Below are positions 24,888 through 32,039 of a stretch of 64,000 bases of DNA, one piece after another. Made by a program: the position numbers and the translations under genes. This DNA comes from an uncultured Bacillota bacterium (GTDB lineage: Bacteria > Bacillota > Clostridia > Lachnospirales > Lachnospiraceae). The DNA is taken from contig CAJKMA010000005.1 of assembly GCA_905200905.1 (NCBI GenBank), positions 13,281 to 77,280 of the forward strand, in the 5' to 3' direction. A model generated the notes under the pieces. It ran no database searches, had not been told where the DNA came from, and was given only the letters and a program-made list of their open reading frames with translations. Each line of letters opens with the position of its first letter. Position 1 is the stretch's first letter.

Positions 24888-25235
24888 CCCTAATTTTTCC
24901 ATCCACACAGATTCTTTAAAGCCTGGTACTGCATAATCATCACCTACCAGAATAGGACGTTTTACTAACATTCCATCCGTAGCTAAAAGTTCCAACTGCT
25001 CCTCCTCTGACATGGAAGGAAGCTTATCTTTTAACTGCAGTTCTTTATATTTATTACCGCTAGTGTTAAAGAAACGCTTCAAAGGAAGGCCACTCATGGC
25101 ATACCACTGTTTTAACTCTTCCTTGGTCGGATTTTGTTCTACAATGTGCCGGTCCTCAAATGTCACCTGATGCTCTACCAGCCATCTTTTTGCTTTTTGG
25201 CAAGTAGAACATTTGGGATATTCTACAAATAACAT
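24876..25235 (-). CDS. Spx/ArsC-family thioredoxin-fold protein
   Basis: A 119-residue ArsC/Spx fold protein with a CSTC redox motif at residues 9-12 and the LVKRPILVGDDY motif (about residues 90-101) typical of the family. Spx-type proteins bind the RNA polymerase alpha subunit and sense disulfide stress; ArsC-type ones reduce arsenate. The CxxC form fits Spx/MgsR/YffB-like members more than classical single-Cys arsenate reductases. It begins 12 bp after the hemerythrin gene and ends inside the promoter of the ABC-F leader. Confidence 0.85.
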   Translation of the reverse strand: MLFVEYPKCSTCQKAKRWLVEHQVTFEDRHIVEQNPTKEELKQWYAMSGLPLKRFFNTSGNKYKELQLKDKLPSMSEEEQLELLATDGMLVKRPILVGDDYAVPGFKESVWMEKLGLTE

Positions 25236-25247
25236 GCTTTCTTCTCC

Positions 25248-25670
25248 TTATAATCTTTCTGCATTAGAAGCCATGTATTTGTATTCTGCTACAGAGCGGT
25301 CAAAACCTTTGATATGGTTAAATAACCAGTCTACTACATTTTTCTGTACCTGTGCTACAAATGCTTCTGTTGGACCCTCTTCCTCCTCAAGCATTTCCTG
25401 CAACTCCTTTACAGCCTGCTTAAACTCTTCATGTTTTGCTTTATGCTCCTGAATTCCGGGATAAGAAATTTCTTCCTGCAGTTTTTCTTCTGCACTGAAA
25501 TGGAAATCTGTATACTCCATTAAATAATCCAGCATTTTTACTGCTTTGATTTTTCCCTGTCCATCTTCGCAGCTTTCTAAAAGCTGGTTAATTCTGCTGA
25601 TTAATTCCTTATGTTGTCCATCAATCATGTCATTTCCGGTTACTAATGTTTCATCAAATTCTGCACGCAT
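25248..25670 (-). CDS. Bacteriohemerythrin
   Basis: A 140-residue four-helix diiron oxygen-binding protein. The ligands are visible: His in IDGQHKEL (near residue 20), His and Glu in DFHFSAEEKL (near residue 57-61), two His in EHKAKHEEF (near residues 75-79) and His with Asp in WLFNHIKGFD (near residues 117-122). In anaerobes such proteins are thought to sense or carry O2 to protect oxygen-sensitive enzymes. It pairs in an operon with the Spx/ArsC-like gene, which fits an oxidative-stress role. Confidence 0.93.
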   Translation of the reverse strand: MRAEFDETLVTGNDMIDGQHKELISRINQLLESCEDGQGKIKAVKMLDYLMEYTDFHFSAEEKLQEEISYPGIQEHKAKHEEFKQAVKELQEMLEEEEGPTEAFVAQVQKNVVDWLFNHIKGFDRSVAEYKYMASNAERL

Positions 25671-25704
25671 GCGTCACTACCTCCTAGATTTTCAAAATTT
25701 ATCT

Positions 25705-26127
25705 CTATTTTACTACATCTTGGAATTTGTGTCTACTTTTTTCCTCATTCTCTCTTCTGGAACAAATTTCTTCCCACTGACACTCTCTGCAAATTTCTTT
25801 TCTCTTTCCTTTGAGAAGAATGTTTTCCTTCACCAACGCATGAAATTCTTTCCATGAAAACTCCTGATTTTCCTGTATGCCGCAATATTTTAATACTTTT
25901 TCATCATATGTTCTGACTTTCTTATCTGTCAAACACCGCCCATCTTTTAAATTAGGACATTTTTCGCAAATCATATCACCTTGGGTCACCAACATAACTC
26001 TAGGATTTAATTTCAGCATTTTTTGAACCTGTTCCATATGTTTTGTAAACGTATCACTATATCCTTTTCCTTCAAAGAAGGAAAGGCACATACCGTGATG
26101 TGCCCTTAATTTCTTGTTTTCACTCAT
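25705..26127 (-). CDS. DUF1284 protein with cysteine clusters
   Basis: A 140-residue protein beginning LRAHHGMCLSFFEGKGYS, which is characteristic of DUF1284. It has Cys14, CEKCPNLKDGRC (about residues 54-65), a lone Cys near 82, and CRECQWEEIC near the end, enough to bind one Fe-S cluster or zinc. The function is unknown. It overlaps the bioY stop by 4 bp and so is translationally coupled to it and transcribed from the BirA-controlled promoter, which hints at a link to biotin, though many coupled genes are unrelated. Confidence 0.8.
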   Translation of the reverse strand: MSENKKLRAHHGMCLSFFEGKGYSDTFTKHMEQVQKMLKLNPRVMLVTQGDMICEKCPNLKDGRCLTDKKVRTYDEKVLKYCGIQENQEFSWKEFHALVKENILLKGKRKEICRECQWEEICSRRENEEKSRHKFQDVVK

Positions 26128-26687
26128 TTTATTTTAATTGCTCCTGCTACTCTTTTGCTAATGAATAAGGCTGCTACTATTTTTACTATATCTGGAATGA
26201 TAAAGGGAATCACACACCATCCTAATACAGTCATAAGTGCCACAGAACCTGTGCCTTGTGCATACACAGCCATAAACCATAAGGTTCCCACTGTATAACA
26301 AACCAGAAGGCCAAGGACCATAGAAATTGCCAATACCAACTGGCTTTTTCCAAAGGCTTTTTCCATTCCCCACATCACCAGTGCAGAAAAAAGGAATCCC
26401 ACAATGTAACCTCCTGTATTTCCCGTAAGTACGCCTAAGCCTCCTGAAAAACCGGCAAATACAGGCACCCCTATGGCACCTAACAGGATATAAAGGAGAA
26501 CCGACATGGTTCCTCTCCTGCCTCCTAAAATCCCCACTGTGGCAAACACCCCGAAGGTTTGTAAAGTAAAAGGTACTGTCATAGGTATAGATATCCAGGA
26601 ACTAATGGCAATTATTACTGTAAACATACTGATATATGCCATATCATAAGTTTTGTTTCTCTGTCTGCTGCTCACTGCTGTAGTCAT
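26124..26687 (-). CDS. bioY: Biotin transporter substrate-binding component BioY
   Basis: A 187-residue membrane protein with six helices. It is the S component of an ECF biotin transporter and shows the PFTLQTFGV motif and the GNTGGYIVGF motif (about residues 87-96) of BioY. No ATPase or EcfT gene is beside it, so it probably shares a common ECF module or works alone. A BirA-like operator overlaps its -35 box, so uptake should be shut off when biotin is plentiful. Confidence 0.95.
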   Translation of the reverse strand: MTTAVSSRQRNKTYDMAYISMFTVIIAISSWISIPMTVPFTLQTFGVFATVGILGGRRGTMSVLLYILLGAIGVPVFAGFSGGLGVLTGNTGGYIVGFLFSALVMWGMEKAFGKSQLVLAISMVLGLLVCYTVGTLWFMAVYAQGTGSVALMTVLGWCVIPFIIPDIVKIVAALFISKRVAGAIKIK

Positions 26688-26720
26688 AAAGTATGCCCTC
26701 CTAATCTGTTTCTGAGGTTT

Positions 26721-26749
26721 ACTTTAACACAGGAGTTACTTATTGTCAA
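26721..26749 (-). promoter_or_regulatory. Promoter of bioY
   Basis: Perfect TTGACA (26744-26749), 17-bp spacer, TAAAGT (26721-26726). The -35 box is the left arm of the BirA-like operator. Confidence 0.75.
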
Positions 26750-26775
26750 CCAGTAGTTCAAAATAGGTTGACAAT
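26742..26775. promoter_or_regulatory. BirA-type biotin operator
   Basis: A perfect 10-bp inverted repeat ATTGTCAACC / GGTTGACAAT (26742-26751, 26766-26775) with a 14-bp spacer. The TTGTNAACC-N14/15-GGTTNACAA pattern is the known binding site of BirA in Firmicutes. It abuts the stop codon of the neighbouring Tim44-like gene. Confidence 0.9.
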
Positions 26776-27552
26776 CTATTTCTTCTCATCTATTTTATGA
26801 ATAATACTTTGCGTATTTTCCATAGCGTCAATATCAATTTCATTCTGCTGCCTAATTTCCTGAAGCACCCACCGTTTATTCCGGTACACGAATTTCCAAT
26901 ATTCAAAAAACGCCTCCGGTCTGGTATTTCCACGTACTACCCGCTTGGTATCACGATTCACATAATAGCCTATCATTTTCCCATGAATTAAATACCAAAG
27001 TACATCCTGCTCTTCCCCTGGTTCATCTTGAACGCCTACAGGCATGGCACTGAGAAGTTTTACATCCCTCTGAATGACCTCCTCATTCCGCACAATCATC
27101 CACTGAATTTTACTGTCGAATTCTTTCTGTAAATCTTCGCTTAAATAGGGAGCCCCATAACTGATATCCATTCTCCGCCAGCATTCCTGAATTTGAAAAT
27201 ATGCCTCTTCCACCTGACGCTGAATTTCTTTTGCATCCCAATTGTCACCCATCTGAGCAAACATTTTCATAGCCTGACGGCTTTTTCTCCTAGCTCTTCT
27301 CCCCTTCTGAAGCAACACAATGCTCCCTCCACTGGCAACAACCAAAATAAATATCCCTTGCACAAAGACAACCGCAACATTGCTTCCTTGACTGTCAGAA
27401 GTTCCAGCGGACGAACTGGAATGTGAACTTCCACCACCTCCAGAACTAGAACTACCTCCTCCACCTCCGCCTCCGGCGCGAGCCCATACAGGTAGAGTAC
27501 AAACCAAACAGAAAATGAATACAGCTGCTATCATTCCTACTTTTCTTTTCAT
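26776..27552 (-). CDS. Secreted/anchored Tim44-like domain protein
   Basis: A 258-residue protein: signal peptide (about residues 1-24, ending in VWARA), a Gly/Ser-rich low-complexity stretch (26-56), a single membrane helix (about 59-82), and a cytoplasmic or soluble Tim44/MBA1-like domain (about 92-250; AMKMFAQMGDNWDAKEIQRQ... YYVNRDTKR... FFEYWKFVYRN). Bacterial members with this arrangement have no settled function. The Gly-rich linker after the signal is typical for them. It sits between bioY and a MATE exporter; co-transcription with the exporter (30-bp gap) is likely. Confidence 0.8.
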   Translation of the reverse strand: MKRKVGMIAAVFIFCLVCTLPVWARAGGGGGGGSSSSGGGGSSHSSSSAGTSDSQGSNVAVVFVQGIFILVVASGGSIVLLQKGRRARRKSRQAMKMFAQMGDNWDAKEIQRQVEEAYFQIQECWRRMDISYGAPYLSEDLQKEFDSKIQWMIVRNEEVIQRDVKLLSAMPVGVQDEPGEEQDVLWYLIHGKMIGYYVNRDTKRVVRGNTRPEAFFEYWKFVYRNKRWVLQEIRQQNEIDIDAMENTQSIIHKIDEKK

Positions 27553-27581
27553 ACGTATTCTCCTTTTTATACCTAAATATC

Positions 27582-28952
27582 TTAATTTTCCTGCAACGTT
27601 TTATGTACTTTTTTCCGCACAAACCAGAAACAAACCACTTGCATCACAATGGTTGCAATCCAAGATACAGGATAAGAGATAAACAACATATCCAAAGAAC
27701 GATGTTTTGGAAAAACCCAGAAAATCCAGATAATTCTGGTTCCTACAGTTCCAATGACAGATAGAATCATAGGCACTGTGGAATATCCCATTCCACGTAA
27801 AGCACCTGGAAATAAATCCATTAACCCACATAGAAAATAAGTAACGGTTGTATACAAAAGAATTTCCACCCCACACTGAATCACCTGTGGATTATTTGTA
27901 TAAATTTTCAAAAGCTCTGGGCCAAACAAGTATGCGCTGCCTCCCAAAAGTACAGCAACCGTAACAGATAAAAAGATACAATCCACCAATACTTTATCCA
28001 TGCGCTTCCATTTTCCAGCCCCTAAATTCTGACTGGTAAAACTCATACATGCCTGAGTCACCGAATTGACTGCAACAAACAAGAATCCAAAAATGTTATT
28101 TGCCGCTGTATAACCCGCCATAGCAATGGAGCCAAAAGAATTCACAGAAGACTGCAGAAGTACATTGGAAAAATTAATCACCGTACTTTGAATTCCGGCT
28201 GGAATCCCTACTTGAAAAATAGGTTTTAAATACTGTTTTTTTATGGTAAGTTTGGAAAACCGCAATTGATAACTTCCCTGGCATTGATACAGACAATGCA
28301 ACACTAAAATGCAGGAAACCATCTGGGAAATCACAGTTGCAATGGCCACACCTTCTACTCCCATATGAAATACAATCACCAAAAACATATTCAGCCCTGC
28401 ATTTAAGATTCCTGAAATCACCAGAAAATATAAGGGTCTCCTGGTATCTCCCACAGCTCTTAAAATCGCCGCTCCATAATTATACAACATGAAAAATGGC
28501 ATTCCCAGAAAGTAAATCTTCATATAAAGCGCAGACTGTGAAATTACATCTTCCGGAGTCGCCATAAGCTCTAAAGCACCTCTGGAACAAAATAATCCTA
28601 CAAAAGCCATCACAATACCACTTATAAGAGCAAACGTAAGAGAGGTATGTACGGTTTCCGACATCTCCTTTTCCCTTCCTGACGCATAGAAGCGGGCAGC
28701 AAGCACATTGGTTCCAAGAGACACACCAATAAATAAATTGGTAAATACATTAATGAGAGCAGAAGTAGAGCCAACTGCTGCCAAAGCCTCGCTTCCACTA
28801 AATTTTCCCACTACTACAATGTCCACCGCATTAAACATTAACTGTAAAATACTAGAAAGCATAAGGGGCAGAGAAAAAGCAATCAGCTTGTCCATAATAG
28901 AACCACTGCACATGTCAATTTCATATTTATTTTTCTTTGCTTTTAAACTCAT
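27582..28952 (-). CDS. MATE family multidrug/toxin exporter
   Basis: A 456-residue protein with twelve predicted membrane helices in two similar halves. MATE hallmarks include the N-terminal PLMLSSILQLMFNAVDIVVVG region (split near residues 30-50) and GVEGVAIATVISQ in the middle. It exchanges cations such as Na+ or H+ for organic cations or drugs. The ATG at 28952 stands eight bases after AAGGA and is preferred over the GTG at 28955. Substrate unknown. Confidence 0.93.
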   Translation of the reverse strand: MSLKAKKNKYEIDMCSGSIMDKLIAFSLPLMLSSILQLMFNAVDIVVVGKFSGSEALAAVGSTSALINVFTNLFIGVSLGTNVLAARFYASGREKEMSETVHTSLTFALISGIVMAFVGLFCSRGALELMATPEDVISQSALYMKIYFLGMPFFMLYNYGAAILRAVGDTRRPLYFLVISGILNAGLNMFLVIVFHMGVEGVAIATVISQMVSCILVLHCLYQCQGSYQLRFSKLTIKKQYLKPIFQVGIPAGIQSTVINFSNVLLQSSVNSFGSIAMAGYTAANNIFGFLFVAVNSVTQACMSFTSQNLGAGKWKRMDKVLVDCIFLSVTVAVLLGGSAYLFGPELLKIYTNNPQVIQCGVEILLYTTVTYFLCGLMDLFPGALRGMGYSTVPMILSVIGTVGTRIIWIFWVFPKHRSLDMLFISYPVSWIATIVMQVVCFWFVRKKVHKTLQEN

Positions 28953-29028
28953 CACACATTTCCTTTTTCTAATCTTTATTTTAAATTCATTTTATCACAG
29001 GCTTTTTCATTTGTGAATATTAGGAGAG

Positions 29029-29085
29029 AAAAAGAGACTGTGCATGAAATATTCCTGAATACTATTTCATACGCCAGCCTCTTTT
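29029..29085 (-). terminator. Terminator after the DHHW gene
   Basis: A long hairpin with outer AAAAAGAG/CTCTTTTT arms and an inner ATGAAAT/ATTTCAT stem, with T-rich flanks on both sides. Confidence 0.8.
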
Positions 29086-29091
29086 TATTTT

Positions 29092-30465
29092 TTATAAAAG
29101 TCCCGCAATCTTGTTAGCTACGGTATCACTTCCGATAATCGTAATGTTATTCATAATCAGTACATCTTGAATCTTCTTTTCTTTTACATAATCTACCAGA
29201 TTCACATTTGCATAGCGGAAGTCTACCACATATACGGTTTGATAATGATCTACCAGGAATGGGACAAAACAATTTCCATAGGATTCCTTTAAGATAATAC
29301 AGGAAGAACCATCCTGAATCTCAGGGTTTTCTATAATACTCAAGGGCTTATCCCCGCCAATATAACAGTAATACCCAGAGCTTTTATCCCAGGTGCTTAC
29401 ATCTTCAATCACATGCCACTCTTGTTTGGATCCATCGGTATTCCAATAGGTCATATCATTGGTTCCCATAGGCACATAAGCGTCTACCCTGTCTGGATTT
29501 TTCGCCATGTCCTGATTCTGCAATTCCGCATAAAAAGTTCCAAGGAAAGGTTCAAAGGTCATTTTTTCAAATTCCGATAATTTATGTGGTTTGAATCCTT
29601 TTTCCTCACAAAAATTCTGATACACATAATAAGCACCTAGTTGGGTCCAGTGGTGGTCTGTACGGAAATACAAATATTCATCTTTATGTTCTCGCAAAGT
29701 TTCAATGGTTTTAATCGGAGTCACCTTGTCATAAAGACTGTGGTAATAAGAAATTGCTTGTTCCTGGTCTGAACCCCCAAGTCCCTTTAATTCCTTTTCT
29801 GATAACATAGCTCCCGAGTTATTAGGTACCAGAAGAGAATACACATTTGCAATACCATCCAGCTTTTCGGCTGCCTGATTTAAGGCATCTGTATAAGTTT
29901 CGGCTGCATTCTGATTAAAGTAATAAACACTGTAGGCTGCCCCATCTTTTACATAAAGTCCCTGCTGAATCTGATTCTGAATTTCCGCTTCCATTTCCTG
30001 ACTGTCCGGAGCTGCTACAGGTTCTTTGTTCTCCTCTTTCTCTGTCTTATCTTCGGTCTCCTTTTCCTTATCTTTCTTTTTTGCTGTCTTTTCTTCCTTC
30101 TTCTCTCCCAAAGTAGGAATTGCATCTCCCTGCTCATGTCCCCCTACCATCATGGTAGAAGATTCTACTCCGTATAAATCTTTTACCTTTTTATCCGCTG
30201 CAATCAGAGTATCTCTCATAGGAAAGGTATCTGAATACCATAAAGACACCTGTGAGAAAAAAGAGCCATCTAAAAAGGAGGATACTGTAAATTTAGGAAA
30301 TTCTGTAAGTTTTCTTTTTTCTACCTGGGATGTGCTGGGCCGGAAGAAAAACAAGAAGCCTATTATGCATCCAAGAAGCATGACTGCTGCAAAGGCTTTT
30401 ACAGCAAGACTCCGAAACTTCCGTATAATCTTTTTTTGTTCCTTTGTATATTTTTCTTTTGCCAT
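29092..30465 (-). CDS. DHHW-family (AlgJ/AlgX-like) membrane-anchored protein
   Basis: A 457-residue protein with one N-terminal membrane anchor (about residues 22-41) and an extracellular SGNH-like domain. The DHHW motif is visible as YFRTDHHWTQLGAYY (near residue 272), and NNITIIGSD is near the C-terminus. A Lys/Glu-rich low-complexity insert (about residues 122-155) separates the anchor-proximal part from the rest. The family works with MBOAT proteins to O-acetylate cell-surface polymers such as alginate or other polysaccharides. It follows the MBOAT gene by 30 bp. The acceptor polymer is unknown. Confidence 0.9.
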   Translation of the reverse strand: MAKEKYTKEQKKIIRKFRSLAVKAFAAVMLLGCIIGFLFFFRPSTSQVEKRKLTEFPKFTVSSFLDGSFFSQVSLWYSDTFPMRDTLIAADKKVKDLYGVESSTMMVGGHEQGDAIPTLGEKKEEKTAKKKDKEKETEDKTEKEENKEPVAAPDSQEMEAEIQNQIQQGLYVKDGAAYSVYYFNQNAAETYTDALNQAAEKLDGIANVYSLLVPNNSGAMLSEKELKGLGGSDQEQAISYYHSLYDKVTPIKTIETLREHKDEYLYFRTDHHWTQLGAYYVYQNFCEEKGFKPHKLSEFEKMTFEPFLGTFYAELQNQDMAKNPDRVDAYVPMGTNDMTYWNTDGSKQEWHVIEDVSTWDKSSGYYCYIGGDKPLSIIENPEIQDGSSCIILKESYGNCFVPFLVDHYQTVYVVDFRYANVNLVDYVKEKKIQDVLIMNNITIIGSDTVANKIAGLL

Positions 30466-30495
30466 TTGCCAACCTCTTTCTTTGTAATCCTTTGG

Positions 30496-31917
30496 TTAAA
30501 ACTGAAAATACAGGAAGGGATTATAGCTATCCCCAATAAGTGCCAACACAGATAACAATAGTAAAAGCACTGGTGTCAGCATTTCTGTAATATTAAAAAT
30601 CCAGAAGACTGGCTTACTGGTTTTACCCAATTCAAACAGAATCCTTCTCAATTTTTTCCCAAGTGGTGTCACCGCAATGATTGCAATAACCAGGAAAAAG
30701 ATATGATTCATAAACACGGTTCCTGCTTCCAGCCCTGCAAATCCAGAGCTTCCAATTCCAAACAGTCCTAAAAGAACAAATCCAAGCTCCTTCATACTTT
30801 CAAATTTAAAGATTACCCATCCGAAAAAGATAACCAAAAGGGCATATACATGATTCAAGCCTTTGGGAATCCTATCTTTTATTACAAACCGTTCCAGTAA
30901 GAGGAACGCCAGATAGTAAACACCCCAGAGAATATAGTTCCAGCTGGCCCCATGCCACATTCCAGTAAGGAACCAAACAACTGCCATGTTTCGCACAATT
31001 TTCCATGTTTCGCACCGGCTTCCTCCTAGAGGAATATAAACATAATCTCTGAAAAAACTACTAAGAGAAATATGCCATCTTCTCCAAAAATCCTGTGCTG
31101 ATTTTGCAATGTAAGGATAATTAAAGTTTTCCAAATAATGGAAACCAACCATCCTTCCCATACCAATTGCCATATCAGAATATGCTGAAAAATCCAGATA
31201 AATCTGCAGCATATAAAACAACATTCCAAGCCATAGGCCAAGAGTTGACTGTGCGCTTAACGCCTCCACCCCTGCTGGCAGAAGTGTATCTGCCGCAGAA
31301 GCACAGGAATTCGCTAAAATAGATTTCTTTGCCAGACCTACACAAAATCTCCGAACGCCTACAAACACATCTCCTCCGGAGATTTTCCGTTCATCAATTT
31401 CATTAGCTACAGTCTCATAACGCACAATAGGTCCTGCAATACACTGGTGAAACAAACTGGAATACAACAGCAGTTTCCAGAATCTAGGCTGTGCAGCAAC
31501 TTCCCCTTTATATACGTCTATCACATAAGACAACAGCTGAAAGGTATAAAATGAAATTCCAATAGGAAGAACAATTTGTGGGATTTCTTTTGGAAATCCG
31601 GTTATTGCCTGAAGATTATCCAGGAAAAACACGGTATATTTAAAAAATCCCAACAGTCCCAGAAGTACAATACACTCTCCTACCATATAGAGCCGGCGCC
31701 GGCTGCTACTCTTTTCTTTTTCAATCTGCAAAGCAAAAAACCAACTGGCAGCAGTTTCTCCCACCAACAAAATCAAAAATTTAGGACCGCCCCAGGCGTA
31801 AAACACCAAAGAAAAAATCAATAATACATAGTTTCGATTTTTTTCACTGACAAAGAAATAAACCATTAAATTCAGTGCCAGAAATAGAAATACAAACAAT
31901 AAACTGGAAAATACCAT
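30496..31917 (-). CDS. MBOAT O-acyltransferase (AlgI/DltB-like)
   Basis: A 473-residue membrane protein with about ten to eleven helices. MBOAT hallmarks are HQCIAGPIVRYE (near residue 150), SAQDFWRRWHISLSSFFRDYVYIPLGG-type motif (near residues 263-289) and the catalytic His in FLTGMWHGASWNYILWG (near residue 318). It moves acyl groups across the membrane, and the paired DHHW protein then transfers them to a surface polymer. It leads the two-gene operon from its own promoter. dltA/C are absent, so D-alanylation of teichoic acid is unlikely. Confidence 0.94.
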   Translation of the reverse strand: MVFSSLLFVFLFLALNLMVYFFVSEKNRNYVLLIFSLVFYAWGGPKFLILLVGETAASWFFALQIEKEKSSSRRRLYMVGECIVLLGLLGFFKYTVFFLDNLQAITGFPKEIPQIVLPIGISFYTFQLLSYVIDVYKGEVAAQPRFWKLLLYSSLFHQCIAGPIVRYETVANEIDERKISGGDVFVGVRRFCVGLAKKSILANSCASAADTLLPAGVEALSAQSTLGLWLGMLFYMLQIYLDFSAYSDMAIGMGRMVGFHYLENFNYPYIAKSAQDFWRRWHISLSSFFRDYVYIPLGGSRCETWKIVRNMAVVWFLTGMWHGASWNYILWGVYYLAFLLLERFVIKDRIPKGLNHVYALLVIFFGWVIFKFESMKELGFVLLGLFGIGSSGFAGLEAGTVFMNHIFFLVIAIIAVTPLGKKLRRILFELGKTSKPVFWIFNITEMLTPVLLLLLSVLALIGDSYNPFLYFQF

Positions 31918-31983
31918 TCTTTTATCCCCTCATATTATTTTACTGTAATCGACATTATCCACTAGGAAATGACATTAATTAAC

Positions 31984-32012
31984 AGTATATATTACCTGTG
32001 TTCCAAATGCAA
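31984..32012 (-). promoter_or_regulatory. Promoter of the MBOAT-DHHW operon
   Basis: TTGCAT (32007-32012), 17-bp spacer, TATACT (31984-31989) on the minus strand. Confidence 0.6.
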
Positions 32013-32039
32013 TATGATGAAGATATTTTATCATTTTTC

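Noticed and set aside
30026..30487. 153-codon plus-strand frame opposite the DHHW gene
   Set aside because: It is the antisense of the Lys/Glu-rich insert, which creates a long Phe/Ser-rich open frame by composition.
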